A DNA stretch of 64,000 nucleotides, taken from Schistocerca nitens (Eukaryota > Arthropoda > Insecta > Orthoptera > Acrididae). A program made the position numbers and the translations under genes. Shown piece after piece: positions 20,400 through 31,930 of the stretch. Numbering within the stretch: the first letter of the stretch is position 1; each line of letters begins with the position of its first letter. The stretch covers positions 180,130,178 to 180,194,177 of the forward strand of contig NC_064622.1 of the NCBI RefSeq assembly GCF_023898315.1, in the 5' to 3' direction. The notes below the pieces were generated by a model. That model made no database searches and was not told the DNA's origin. It was given only the letters and a program-made list of their open reading frames with translations.

Positions 20400-21169
20400 G
20401 TGTGAGTGTGGGTGTGTTTTTGAAAGGCGGCTGTTTCGGAGCGAGCGCCCTTCATTCATCAAGAACTGCAACCACTCCCCCCCGCCCCCTTCCATCCCTC
20501 CACCCGCACCACATCCTCCGGCGTAAGTCTCTTTGTTGATCACAGTCCATCACGCCTCGCCTCTGGCAATGAAAGACAAGCATCATTACCAAAAACAAGG
20601 AAATGCTGTTTTTACTGTGAGATCAAAGCTTTGACAGGAGATGGCCAATGAGAACGCTAGATGTCAAAAATCGTTTTACTTCCATCATACCCTGAAAGAC
20701 GATCTCGTCTCGTCCTCCGTCCTCCCTCCTCGCCACCACCCTATAGCAAGCAGTATTTGGAGCATTTGTCTTGTGTCATTTCCATGCATTTGCTCAAAAT
20801 CCAACGTAAAAGATGTGACGTGTTCTTGTAAACTAGTGGTCACCCATGAACTGGGGTCATACTCTCTTAGGTGCGCTTACTATGGATGTGTGGTTACTCA
20901 CTGGGTGAAGAACGACGTTTTCACTCTTTTTATGCATGTGAAGCGATGAATGTTTTTTTCCCTCGCATACCCTCCTGCCTTTCCATCACCGTATGATGTT
21001 GTTCGAAGTCATTGGCGCTTATGTAAATCAATGTTTTATTTCTTTCTTGTATTAATCAGTACACATAAATTAATAAGCAGTGCAAAAATACTACTATCGG
21101 AGCACAAAGAAAGGTGAATATGCTCCTGTTTATTAAAAAGTGCGGACTGAAAAGTGAGGTACCGGCTGC
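20400..21169. other. Unassigned sequence
   Basis: Contains a C-rich patch at about 20475-20520. No coding or repeat structure was recognised. Confidence 0.4.
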
Positions 21170-21402
21170 CTCATTCCAGTTTCCTCAGCATCTTTAAAAT
21201 TTTTCCCAATAATTTAGCCATGCGAACGTATTCTCGATTTTTTATGCTGAGGAAGAAGGAGACAGTTTCAGTGGAAGAGTAATAAATACTGAAAAATAGT
21301 AGGCAGTGAATGTGGTATAGAAAGAGCGAAGGTGACAGTGGCATTGTGGGAAAAAGAGAGGGACGCACAAGGGCAGTGGAACGTAGTTGACAGAACAGTA
21401 GA

Positions 21403-21805
21403 CGCGCGGGGTAGCTGCGTGGTTTGGGGCGTCCTGCCACGATTCGCGCGGCTCACCCGATTGGAGGTTCGAGTCCTCCCTCGGGCATGGGTGTGTGTGT
21501 TTTCGTTAGCGCCGGCCGCGGTGGTCTAGCGGTTCTGGCGCTGCAGTCCGGAACCGCGGGACTACTACGGTCGCAGGTTCGAATCCTGCCTCGGGCATGG
21601 GTGTGTGTGATGTCCTTAGGTTAGTTAGGTTTAAGTAGTTCTAAGTTCTAGGGGACTTATGACCTAAGATGTTGAGTCCCATAGTGCTCAGAGCCATTTG
21701 AACCATTTTCGTTAGCGTAGGTTAGTTTAAGTTGGATTAAGTAGTATGAAAGCCTAGCGACCGATGACCTCAGCAGTTTGCTCCCATAGGAGCTTACCAC
21801 ATCTC
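21403..21805 (+). mobile_element. SINE B, split by a SINE A
   Basis: A second tRNA-headed SINE. The head (about 21403-21480) has GGGGTAGCTGCGTGG as A-box region and the B box GGTTCGAGTCC at 21467-21477. Its body continues on the far side of an inserted SINE A (from about 21707) through GTTAGTTTAAGTTGGATTAAG and CCGATGACCTCAGCAGTTT to about 21805. Body words are shared with SINE A, so the two families have different heads on a related body. Confidence 0.8.
21512..21706 (+). mobile_element. SINE A, copy 3, inserted in SINE B
   Basis: Complete copy flanked by TTTCGTTAGCG at 21501-21511 and 21707-21717, both bases of SINE B. This fixes the order: SINE B was present first. Confidence 0.9.
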
Positions 21806-22150
21806 TCTCTCTGAGCAGTACTAGGAAAAGACTGGAGGAGACAGTATCAGTAGGAGAGGAATAAAGAGAAGGGGAAAGTGGAAGTGGGTGAGAGGCAGTG
21901 ATAATGAGAGACAGTCTATGACAATGACAACGACGAAGAGACAGATAGTGACAGTGAGAAGAGACAACAGTATGAGAGGGCAAGAGGGAGAGAGTGACAG
22001 TGAGACAAGGCAGTAGTAGTATGACAGAACGAAGAGGGCTGCGGCTGTGAGACAGGAGACAGTGACAGAGAGCCACCCAGAGATGATGACAATGAGATGT
22101 GCTGAATGAGTGAATGAGAATGGACAAGTGGGAGTGGATGGATGTGAGCG

Positions 22151-23140
22151 ACTTACAATGATGAACTAGTGGGTGTGAGCGAGTTACAGATAAGGGTGCT
22201 TACGAGATTGAGATGTGAGATGCATGTTAAAAAGGTCTTTAATATGTTCGATTGCCAAAATTTTTGGGAAAATTTGTAAACGTGTTGAGAAAGGTAGAGT
22301 GATGCAGTTGGTACCCTGCTCAAGGTATTTTGAAATAGGAGCATATTAACCCCTTTTATGCTCCGATAGGAGCATGTTTCCGTGGTTTCATTCTTTTACT
22401 TCTACAGGAGTGTATGTAACTCATATGAAAACAACTTTTACTGGTCAGTAAAATTTTTATAGTTTAGTTATCTGAAACTGAAATAACGCAAAACTAACTT
22501 TACATCTCAGACCGGATTTTACGTGCACAGACGTATGCATGTGCTTCAGTACTACAACATGGTGTTTTCAGAGCCATTCTAATGAAACAGAGTCGCTTTG
22601 CAACATATGTCTCGGCGATACATCACTCTATAAATTACGTTTTCGCCACACAGCGAGTATTACGTAAGTATTTTACATGTACAGGTAGGGTAAGCATAAA
22701 TCGTATCTCGGAAACTGATAAATACAGCAAGAAAATCTCCAAGGTAGTTCGAGGTCGGTATGTTGGGAATGTATCGTAAGAATGGCAGCCATTTGCTGGG
22801 CTTAGCCGTCTTGGAATCCGCGATTCGGTTTTGGCATCCAAAAACTGTATTTTCCGGTTTTCTTAGCAACCTCACATGAGCTAAATGATGTGTCCATAAC
22901 CCTTTAAGGCGCAGTAGACCACAAATAATACAAAAGAACAAACAGATTTGCTTCATTTGCCAAAGCTGGAGGAAGTATATAATAATCAAATTTTGGCCTT
23001 GTATTGCAGGATAGTCACAGTAAGACAATTTTCTGTTGGGTATACAAATGGTCTCCAACCCAAGGGCTTTCCAAAACGCCTGACCCTACCTTTCTATCAC
23101 CAATAGAACCCGAAGTAACAGTGCCGGAAAAATCCCGTTT
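22151..23140. other. Unassigned sequence, about 1 kb
   Basis: Overlapping short frames near 22600-23060 lack recognised domains. No repeat ends were seen. Confidence 0.4.
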
Positions 23141-23151
23141 TCATGCGTAGC

Positions 23152-23354
23152 GGCCGGACGTTGTGGACGAGCGGTTCTAGGCACTCCAGTCCGGAACCGC
23201 GCTGCTGTTACGGTCGGAGGTTCGAATCCTGCTTCGGGCGTGGATGTGAGTGATGTCCTTAGGTTAGTTAGGTTTAAGTAGTTCTAAGTCTAGGGGACTG
23301 ATTACCTCAGATGTTAAGTTCCATAGTGCTCAGAGCCATTTGACACATTTGAAC
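23152..23354 (+). mobile_element. SINE A, copy 4
   Basis: More diverged copy, with changes such as GGTCGGAGGTTCGAATCC in the B-box region. It is flanked by CATGCGTRGC at 23142-23151 and 23355-23364 with one mismatch. Bases 23365-23800 downstream are unassigned. Confidence 0.88.
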
Positions 23355-23989
23355 CATGCGTGGCATTTCGAAACATTAGACCCAGTAGCGCATGCTTTCG
23401 CAGGCGTACCAATTATCATCAGCGAAGGTCGCGACGTTTGTCATATGTTAACAACAATTACAATTGACCTCTGTAGGATGTGCTTTCCTTTGTATTGTTA
23501 ACCTCTTGTCAGTCTCATTCAAATAAACCATGGTATGCATAATCGACCGAATAAAACTGAGGTTTATGGTCAAGAACACTCCTTTGGATTACGATGTCGG
23601 ACCAGATCCTATCATACTTCGGAGGATTTATGCCCTCTTATTATTAATAGCTATTTAGGGAAAGATATTCGTTGAGAGCAGAAAATGCCAGTGCAATGCA
23701 AGTCCTGTGCTTAAGCGAAGTGCTTCCGTCACGCCTCGCTTCAACCCTCCACCGCCCTACATTCTTCACCAAAGCCACACCACCTCCAGCAGGGTCAACT
23801 TCACTACTGTACATACGTTAAGGAAGTAAAATTGGCCAGATCTAAAACTGGCAGTTAGGACACATGTAATACAAGAGGAAAATCATAATAATGACACAGG
23901 GAAATATGAATGGCGTATCAGTTCAAAAGAACATGGCTGAACCAACCACCCTCATAACACATTAAAAACTTATGGGGAACAAGCAAGAC

Positions 23990-24185
23990 ATTTTACAAAA
24001 CCTTAAAAGTCGTACCACATTCCCTTGACACAGTCTACGTAAATGTAGCGTACTGTGATCCGTACACCGCAAGCGCTACACACTGGAGCGTCCTCCTACC
24101 GAGCAAGAAGTCACGTGTCATATGGCTGTGTCCTATGCGAAGACTAGAGACAAACACTTCGTCCTATCTGATGGCCGATAGTAGG
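23990..24185 (-). pseudogene. I/Jockey-type LINE C-terminal tail remnant
   Basis: On the minus strand I read SLRIGHSHMTRDFLLGRRTLQ and, after a one-base shift, CSACGVRITVRYIYVDC. This is the same motif series as RLRIGHCRLNHRYLLSG plus the zinc knuckle in the LINE at 19.4-20.4 kb. Sequence from 23800 to 23990 may be its 3' untranslated region. The element is otherwise lost. Confidence 0.6.
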
Positions 24186-24599
24186 TAAGGTAAAGTGCCC
24201 AAATATGGCGCCATTTTTCATTTTCACCTGTAAATTTACCAAAATGGTGGATAAAGTAGAGTGCATGCTTCATTACACATTCAAGTATGTTTACTATATG
24301 TGATAATGCCAAGTTTTGTAATAACTCAATGAAGAATGTCAAAAGTAATGATAATTCAAAAACGCAGCATTCCTTTATTTATGAGAAAGGTGATCCAGAT
24401 ATGTCCACTACGTATTAAGGACATGCAAAACATGAGAGTTGGTAATAAAATCGCTAAACACATAAGAACATGTAAAAATTTGTTAATACTAGAAAACACA
24501 CAAGTATTAACATTTCAGTTTCAAACGAAGTGTGCAAACAAGTTTAGTTGTATGTGAATTCCGTCCATTGCATTTTTCATGGCTGCACAACAAGAACTG
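24186..24599. other. Unassigned AT-rich sequence
   Basis: No gene or repeat recognised. Confidence 0.35.
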
Positions 24600-25590
24600 T
24601 AAGTACCGTATGCATTATTGTCCTTTGTTGTCCGGAGAATACAGTTTATCGCACACTGGACGTTTTACACAGTCACGGTCGCCGCTTGCGTCTCCAACAT
24701 GTACGTTACCAGAACTCGAATCGATACCTTGTTCAGCATCAGAAGCTTCAGAGGATTCAGAGAAAGAAACTTTTCTTTTGCCCCTCTGGTTTCCACAGCC
24801 TGTCCTCTTTCTTGCAGCTGATTCCTCCTTATCTTGCTCCTTGTGATGCAACTCAACAATATTAATGATCCTGTGAAAAGAGTAGCTGAACCTCGCCGGT
24901 TTGAAGTGATTGGTTCAATGGGGGCAAAGATCGAATTTTCTGAGATGGTATGCATCGATCATCAACCTCACGAGCAGATTCTGGTTGCATAAAGTGTGCA
25001 TGGAAGATGTTTTCATCCAAGGAAAAAAATCCCATGTATCTAAACCCATTGATGGCCGTTGACGGAAGGATGAGCTGCAGCAATTAATTGTACTTGTAGA
25101 AGTTCCGTCAATAAATTAACCCTTCACCAGTTCTTTCTTGGATAAATCATAGTGGCGGAATAAACTATCCGGATACCGACATGCACGCTACAAGAACCAC
25201 ACGAGGACCTCGTTTACAAGAAGTGAACTTAAACTTTCTTGTGTCTATAATGAACTATCGTCAAGCCTGTTTCATCAGCGTTAAAGTTTCTCAGAGGACT
25301 GTGATTCATTTTCTTCTACTCCGTTTTTAAAATCGCAAAAAAATTGTCCACGTTCTCCTATGAGAAACCCTGTCATCTAGCTTTAGAGAACAGCTGCGGT
25401 GTTCTGAAGGAGATATCAGAGTGGCGTCTCCTGCACAGTTGCAACTATTTTTCATTTGTGAGTCCTTGGTGAGACGTAAAAGGATGATCAATATTATTTC
25501 TAATGGCTGTCTAAAATTCACACGTTTAAAATCGTAGGCCCCTAAAATGTAATAATTTTTCTCCATTGAATTACAGTACTCGACGAGCTG
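24600..25590 (-). pseudogene. pogo/Tigger-like transposase remnant
   Basis: A degraded reverse-strand gene whose motif order matches pogo-type DDE transposases. RNFNADETGLTIVHYRHKKV near 25230-25300 holds the first catalytic Asp. A KRGPRVVLVACMSVSG segment is near 25170-25220, then FIPPL-FI. STAINGFRYMGFFSLDENIF near 25005-25065 is the derived form of the INGFR.TG..PFN box. A basic, serine-rich tail ends with the CVKRPVCDKLYS cysteine pair near 24650. Several stops lie between. The second and third catalytic acids are not visible with confidence. Confidence 0.6.
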
Positions 25591-25722
25591 AGTCTGTATC
25601 TTAGGATGGAAAGCCTAGCCTAGTGCTATGATCAAAAAATCTGCAGATTCCGCGGTTTGCAATTTCAGTCTTCAAATGGGTCCTCAATGTTGCTCTCGGT
25701 ATTTAAAATTTACGTACTGCTT

Positions 25723-26080
25723 CCAGATTGAGATTTTCACCCTGCAGCGGACTGTGCGCTTGAAACTTCCTGGCAGATTAAAACTGCGTGCCGGGCCGAG
25801 ACTCGAACTCGGGACCTTTGCCTTTCACGGACAAGTGCTCTACCATCTGAGCTACCCAATCACGACTTTCTCCCAGGAGTTCTAGTTCTGCCAGATTTGC
25901 AGGAGAGCTTCTGTGAAGTTTGGGAGGTAGGAGACGAGATACTGGCAGAAGTAAAGCTGTGAGGACGGAGCGTGAGTCGTGATTGGGTAGCTCAGATGGT
26001 AGAGCACTTTCCCGCGAAAGGCAAAGGTCCCGATTGCGAATCGCGGTCCGGCACACAGTTTTAATCTGCCAGGAAGTTTC
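25723..26080. mobile_element. Paired tRNA-like element, copy 3
   Basis: A 358-bp element flanked by the perfect 13-bp duplication TTACGTACTGCTT (25710-25722 and 26081-26093). A minus-strand tRNA-like unit lies at about 25783-25868 and a plus-strand one at about 25980-26057, joined by a short spacer. Both keep the AGCTCAGATGGTAGAGCA D-arm type. The right unit has a mutated T arm (ATTGCGAATCGCGG). Confidence 0.8.
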
Positions 26081-26324
26081 TTACGTACTGCTTGTTCAGC
26101 AAGATTCAGAACTGTCACAGAGAGAGCTGCTTCTTTCACGCATTCTTCGTGACTCACCAGCGCCCTCTGAAGAAGTTCAAGGGAATACCGCATGAGTGCG
26201 TCACTTGCTGGAGAGTTTTGATAGGGTTGCCATATTTGGATAAAGATCCATATTTTTGTACATTACCTTACGCCATGGCCAAGTGGTTGATTTTATTAGT
26301 CGCAGCTTACTAGCTGTCACTTCA

Positions 26325-26737
26325 AGCCACTATTCGCCCCCATCTGCACATGACTCTCCTTGGCAGCTACATCCGCCAGTGCCTTTCCCTTAATACCTAT
26401 GTGCCATCGGCACAAAACACCGCCTCACCCTGCTTTTGTAAGTGGAGAAGGGCGTTCTGGATACCTGCTTGGTACAAGTGTTGTAGAGAGCTAACGCCAC
26501 TAAGCGTGTTGAAACACACGAGAATTTTGCAGTCGCAACACATCTCATCTACTCCAGTGTCTGCAGGATTGCGTTTAATTCTGCATCGGAAACGGTAAAA
26601 TTTTGAGGAATCGGATCTTGAGGACATGATAAGGGAAGACAACACCAACAGTCAAGGGAGTCCCCCCACGTAGACGCTTCCGCGAATACAGCAGCACTGT
26701 TGCGCCGCTAATTTAAAATGTAATAAAATAATGTATT
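26325..26737 (-). pseudogene. I-type LINE RNase H remnant (3' part of split LINE)
   Basis: The minus strand reads SDAELNAILQTLE near 26560-26600, a degraded LVCFNTLSGVSSLQHL (the former DSLSAL.SL box), and VGIKGKALADVAAKES near 26350-26395 in another frame. This is the RNase H series in LINE order. The C-terminus is lost. Together with 27931-28300 it brackets a Tc1 element that ends at the TA bases 26738-26739 and 27929-27930. Confidence 0.6.
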
Positions 26738-26739
26738 AC

Positions 26740-27928
26740 ACTGAATAGCCAAAGATGCTGGTACACCTGCCTAATATCGTGTAGGGGACCCGGGAGTACA
26801 CAAAAGCGCCACAACATGACATGGCATGGACTCGACTTATGTCTGAAGTAGTGCTGGAGGGAACTGAATCATAAATCCTGGCGGGAACTGTATCATAAAT
26901 CCTTCAGGGCTGTCCATAAATTCTTAAGAGAATGAGGAAGTGGAGATCTCTTCTGAACAGCACGTTGCAAGGCATCCCAGATGTGCTCAATGATGGTCAT
27001 GTCTGGGAAGTCTGGTGGATAGCGGAAGTGTATAAACTCAGAAGAGTGTTCTTCGAGCCATTCTGTAGCAACCTGGACGTGTGGGGTGTCGCATTTTGCT
27101 CCTGGAATTGCACAAGTCCGTCGGAATGCACAAGGGACATTAATGAATTCAGGTGATCAGACAGGATACTTGTACATGTCGCCTGTCAGAGTCGTGTCTA
27201 GATGTATGAGAGTTCCACATCACCCCAACTGCACACGACGCACCAGTGTCCACGAGCTTGAACAGTCCCCTGCTGGATTCATCAGGTTGTCTCCATACCC
27301 ATACACGTCCATCCACTCGATACAATTTGAAACGAGACTCGTCCGACCAGGCAACATGTTTTCAGTCATCAACAGTCCAATGTCGGTGTTGACAGGACCA
27401 GGCGAGGTGTAAAGCTTTCTGTGTTCAGTCGTCAAGGGTACACGAGTGGGCATTCGGCTCCGAAAGCCCATATCGATAATGATTCGTTGAGTGGATCGTA
27501 CGCTGACACTTGTTGATGGCCCAGCATTGAAATCTGCAGCAATTTGCAGAAAGGTAGCACTTATGTTTCGTAGAACGATTCTCTTCATCCGTCGTTGGTC
27601 CCGTTCTTGCAGGATCTTTTTCCGGCCGCATCGATGTCAGAGATTTGATGTTTTACTGTTGTCCTGATATTCACGGTACAGTCGTGAAATGGTCGTACGG
27701 GAAAATCCCCACTTAAACGTTACATCAGAGACGGTCGTGCACCGATTATAAAACCACGTTAAAACTCACTTAAATTTTAATAACCTGCCATTTTAGCAGC
27801 AATAACTGCTCTAACAACTGCGCCAGACACTTGTTGTCTGCACCGCACCGCCGTATTCTGCGTGATTACATACTATATCTCTGTATTTGAATACTCATAC
27901 GTATACCAGTTTCTTTGGCGCTTCAGTG
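26740..27928 (-). mobile_element. Tc1 family 2 element, inactive
   Basis: Element of 1189 bp with inverted ends CACTGAATAGCCAAAGATGC and, on the right, a matching TTTCTTTGGCGCTTCAGTG, flanked by TA. The reverse-strand transposase is broken by many frameshifts. Recognisable are FNAGPSTSVSVRSTQRIIID (DNA-binding part, near 27480-27550), MLPGRTSLVSNCIEWMDVYG (damaged first catalytic box, near 27300-27360) and a KRSPLPHS-like C-terminal region near 26930. It sits inside an I-type LINE. Confidence 0.8.
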
Positions 27929-27930
27929 TA

Positions 27931-28300
27931 AAAGCCGACGCCGAAGTGCGGGATCTCCTGTACCAGACTGAATTTGAAATTACTCTGGGCGTCGACAGCT
28001 ACCAGGATGGCAGTCAGTTCTAATTATGTATTTGGGTTTGTACTTGTCACACAACAAGTGACTCTAGCTCATTCTTAACGCTGATTCCAAACGGTCTTGT
28101 AGCCCGCGGACGATTAGACAAAAGGTGCTCCATAGTCGAACGAACACCAGTACTAGCGAAGACCTCATATGCTTGGCGCACCTTGAGGAGCTGCCGCCTC
28201 TTAGCACGTGGCGGTTCACCAGCCTCAGCACGGAAACTGGATATGGTCGCTGATCTGTATACTCGACACCCACTATCTAGCCGTGACAGCAAGAAAGCGC
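27931..28300 (-). pseudogene. I-type LINE reverse transcriptase tail (5' part of split LINE)
   Basis: The minus strand reads RLDSGCRVYRSATISS, then after an internal deletion RAEAGEPPRAKRRQLLKVRQ and LLSNRPRATRPFGISVKNELESL. This corresponds to the conserved LDYGC.VY.SA ... AE.GEPPL..RR..L region between RT and RNase H in I-clade LINEs. Orientation and order match the RNase H remnant at 26325-26737. Confidence 0.6.
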
Positions 28301-28528
28301 TACAGAATGGAAGCAGACAAGCGTATTCTGCGACTGAAGACTGTGGCTAACGCGCTTTAAGCTGTTGAGTGCTTTCTAGGTTCTTGCCTTCAGTTCCTTT
28401 ATGTTCGGTAACCACAACAGATGGAATAAAAAATGAGGCTCAGAACCTCACTGAATATTTAAAATGTAATATGTTGTTCCTCATTTGCGAGTTAGGCAAA
28501 TTGAAACACGAAGAGAACGATTAAAATG
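28301..28528. other. Unassigned sequence
   Basis: No feature recognised. Confidence 0.3.
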
Positions 28529-28560
28529 AACACACGCGCACAAACACACATACACACATA

Positions 28561-28620
<60 letters not shown>
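28529..28620. repeat. (CA)n microsatellite
   Basis: Imperfect ACAC and ACATACAC units pass into a pure CA run of about 50 bp. It produces a spurious Cys/Val-repeat frame on the minus strand. Confidence 0.95.
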
Positions 28621-28621
<1 letters not shown>

Positions 28622-29709
28622 ACCTGTGGAAAATATAAAACTTGTCTTTTTCGAATTGCTTTTCTCAGTAATTTGTAACTGACGAATCACTGTTACAGTG
28701 TTGGAGGCGGAACAGAAAACTGAAAAGTCGTCCACGTGTAAGGAGCATTACACAAGAATCCTTATTGTAGCCGTTATACCGTTAACGGCTATGACAAATG
28801 AGTGACACATAAAGCACTTACCTGGAGAACACTATTGTCCCGCTTAAAACCATATGACAGTACTTCTCCAACTCGGTACCTAAAAACGCATTTTGGTAAG
28901 AAGAACCCAATGAATACGAGGTGAGGGACGCGAAAGTGTCATTTATGGTGCTGTCTGAGAATACTGTGTCTCCAAGTAGAGTAACTGGTAAAGAAAAGAT
29001 CCATATACAATACCTGCATAATAGCAGCCTCTAGTGGGGACAGGTTGTCAACAGTGGATCAATATCTCCCTAATCCACACCGAGAGCGGCCTGGGAGCTG
29101 CCTGGTGTGCCGCTTTGCAGTAGATTTTCGATTATGGCTGAGCTGTTTGCAATCCTTGGCTCCGAAAAGTGGCGCCACATGCCTGGTGAAGCCGTGGAGG
29201 ATGTCTGGAATTACGTTTTATGTGCTAGCGGTGCATTCTGAATGTTTTCTTCATATAACCTCTTAATCGCAGATTGGAATTTCGGCGAGTCCCCTCTTCT
29301 CAGATTTCGAACTTGGATTTGACTGAGTGCCGCAGTGTTGGTTTCCAGTCGTTGTGTTGTTCGCGATACGTGTGTTTCGTGTTTTTGGGTGCCCGTATCG
29401 TTTGGCTAGTGTACGTCTGTCATTGGGCTCTTTCGTCTGGCCGGTCTTAAGAGGGAGCCATCGTGGAGTTTGCTGGAGAGAGCATGCCTGGCTGCTCAAG
29501 GAACGTCCGCTTGTGCGGAGCAGGTAGGGATTGTCGGAGCGTCGAGGGCAAGCAGTGAACTGTGGGCTTCGTCGTGGCAATGTGAGATGTACCGCGAGGA
29601 CTTGCCTTCCGCGTGGTCCGTGTGAGCTGTCATACTCTCCTATTCAGACTTTGTGGTGCCACTCCGTCAATTTGGCTTTGGTTTGCCGCCCTGCTGGCTA
29701 CTACTACTA
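28621..29709. other. Unassigned sequence, 1.1 kb
   Basis: No recognised coding or repeat structure. The segment from 29340 to 29700 is GC-richer, with small frames of no known domain. Confidence 0.4.
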
Positions 29710-29756
29710 CGCTGACGGAAAAGAAATCGCAACATCAAAAAGTAATTAATATAGAG

Positions 29757-30988
29757 CAGGGCTTAATAACTGGCCGGTTTTGAGCGCGAGTACTCGCGTC
29801 TGCTCAGGCACGTGCTCGCGAGCAGCTGCAAGGTCGCGGAGTATGGAGGGAGGCGAGGGAGGGGAAATGCGCGCGCACGTTTGAATAGGGCCGCAGCGTG
29901 CCAATTGAATTTGTGCCGACTGTGTAACGTTTAAAGTACCACGATCAGCTCTTAACAGTCACTTCGCTGGTTAAGAATCATGTGAAGTCGCCGTTGTGTA
30001 ACCCCAACCATGCTTTCGCAGTTCAACCCCCATTGGGAGGAACTTTATTTGTTTACTGAAAAAGATGGTGTTGCAAAATGTTTAGTATGTCACAAAACGG
30101 TGAATTCTTTTACGAAATTTAATTTGCAGTGACATTATATGTCATACCACGCGAAAGACTACGGACATGGAAAATGTGATTGAACAGATCGTGCACAGGA
30201 AGTTATTAAACATAAAAGGAAGCTATCCGAAGAAGATCTGGACGACGAAGAAAAATCAACCGAGGCAGCTCTCAGAGTGGGTTACAAAATTGCTTTGCTT
30301 TTAGCAAAATCCTTGCGCCCCTTAACTGATGGCGATTTAATAAAAGAATGTTTGGTAGTTGCAGCGGAACATTTGTGTCCATCTCAAGTTGAACAGTTTC
30401 GGATTTTGCCATTATCTAACATGACCATTATGCGTCGCATACGGGACATGGCAGACGACGTCCAGAGCCAGCTCGCAAATATCTGTTAAGATTTTATGGC
30501 GTATTCTCTAGCTCTGGACGAAAGTGTTGATATCACTGGAACAGCGCAGCTTGCCATATTTATTAGAGGTGTTAACAGAGACCTTCAGGTGAGGGAGGAG
30601 CTCCTCGATGTAGTAGCCATGAAGAACACTACAACCGGAGGTGATATTTTAAGTAGTGTTGAAGAAAGTGTTGAAAATATAGGATTGTCGTGGAATTCTT
30701 TAGTTTCAGTGTCTACAGATGGTAGACGCATACACTAAGCTAATAAAATTATGTGTCACATGTACATTCTCCTTTATTTGTTTCATTTGTCGCAGTAATA
30801 ATTCGTGAGTGATATCCCTGCAGCTGGCCGCGGATTTACATCGACTGGCGGCAGCTGTTGTGTACCCCACGTGACTCTCCCCACTCTCCGCTCTGGTCCG
30901 GTAGTGGGGGTAGCCTGCTCGCGCTGCTCCATGCTCGCGCCTTGCTGCTCACAGCTTGCTCCGCGAGCACGTATGTTGTGAAGCCCTG
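29757..30988 (+). mobile_element. hAT element, internal-deletion derivative
   Basis: A 1232-bp element with short inverted ends (CAGGGCTTAATAAC left; CAGGGCTTCACAAC as the reverse complement of the right). It is flanked by the perfect 8-bp duplication ATATAGAG at 29749-29756 and 30989-30996, the hallmark of hAT transposition. Subterminal regions hold repeated GCTCGCG words (29810-29840, 30920-30970), which often bind hAT transposases. The gene is truncated after its first third, so this copy is non-autonomous. Confidence 0.92.
30010..30738 (+). pseudogene. hAT transposase, N-terminal third with BED-like zinc finger
   Basis: Single-frame relic starting at ATG 30010. A BED-type finger is visible as CLVCHKTV with downstream HYMSYH. 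The start of the RNase H-like fold follows: [29 protein letters not shown], and [10 protein letters not shown]. The first catalytic Asp (ALDES) and second (TDG) are present; the C-terminal Glu and dimerisation region are deleted. Two in-frame TGA codons (about 30130 and 30180), a TAA (30487) and a terminal TAA (30736) interrupt it, with no frameshift. The closest family by motif is the ZBED/GTF2IRD2-like hAT group. Confidence 0.75.
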
Positions 30989-31226
30989 ATATAGAGCAAT
31001 GACATTTCTGGAATACATTTGTCTAGGTAAAATATTTTAGTGATTAACATTGAAAGATCACAGGTTAATGTAAGAATGACAAAAACCACTGCAAATGTGA
31101 AATTCTGACGTATTAATAACCGGTGTAATTGCCAGAATATTGAACGCAAGCTTGCAAACGTGCATGCGCTGTGTTGTACAGGTGCCGGGTGTCACTTTGT
31201 GGAACAGAGTTCCATGCCTGTTGCAC

Positions 31227-31930
31227 TTAGTCGGTCAATACAGGGGTGGTAAATGCTAAATATGGATGACGCTGGAGTTGTCGTCCGATGACATTGCATA
31301 TGTGCTCGACTGTGAGATATTGTGAAGCATGTTGGGCTACAACAGCGGTAAGTGGGCGGTCGTTATCCTGTTGGAAAACACCACTTGGAATGCTGTTCAT
31401 GAATGGCAACACAACAGGTCGAATTACCTGACTGGCGTACGAATTTGCAATCGGGATGCGCGGGATAACCACGAGATTACTGCTGCTGCCATTCGAAATT
31501 GCACCCTGGACCATAATTCTAGGTGTAGGTCCAGTGTGCCAAGCACGCTGAGAGTTTGATTGCAGGTCCTCAATTGGTATCTTTCTAATCAACATATAGC
31601 CATCACTGGCACCGAGACACAACCAGCTTTCATCGGGAAGCACAACAGACCTCCATCCTGCCCTCCAGTGAGCTCTCGCTTGACATCACTGAAGTCGCAA
31701 GTGGCGGTGGTTTGGGTAAGTGGAATGCCCGCTACATGTCGTCGTGCTCGGATCTGTTCTTCAAGCAAACGATTTGTAACAGTTTGTTCGTCACTGTAGT
31801 GCCAGCTGCTGATCGAATTGCTGCTACAGATGCACCAGATCCAAACGCCAAACACGATTGTCTTCTCTCTCGGTAGTGCCACGTTGTCTTCCGGGGCGCG
31901 GTACATTATCGTGGCCATCGCCGCCAGCAA
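31227..31930 (-). pseudogene. Tc1 family 3 transposase remnant
   Basis: The minus strand reads LPDESWLCLGASDG (first catalytic box SDE changed to PDE), then VQGAISNGSSS, and FQQDNDRPLTAVVAQH (second catalytic Asp kept, following residues changed). A degraded C-terminal part ends at 31227. The upstream part (31930-31644) is in another frame. Inactive. Confidence 0.65.

Larger units (their letters stand above)
21170..22150. repeat. Purine-rich degenerate repeat interrupted by SINEs
   Basis: The parts at 21240-21400 and 21810-22150 share GAGACAGT, CAGTGGAAGAG and AGAGAGTGACAGTGAGA-type words and similar order, and read as one simple-sequence-derived repeat. Two nested SINEs occupy the middle. 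Open frames on the minus strand here are serine/leucine/histidine-rich artefacts of this composition. Confidence 0.5.

Noticed and set aside
21657-22127. 156-codon Ser/Leu/His-rich minus frame
   Set aside because: Reverse translation of purine-rich simple sequence and part of a SINE.
28481-28735. Cys/Val-repeat minus frame
   Set aside because: Translation of the (CA)n microsatellite.
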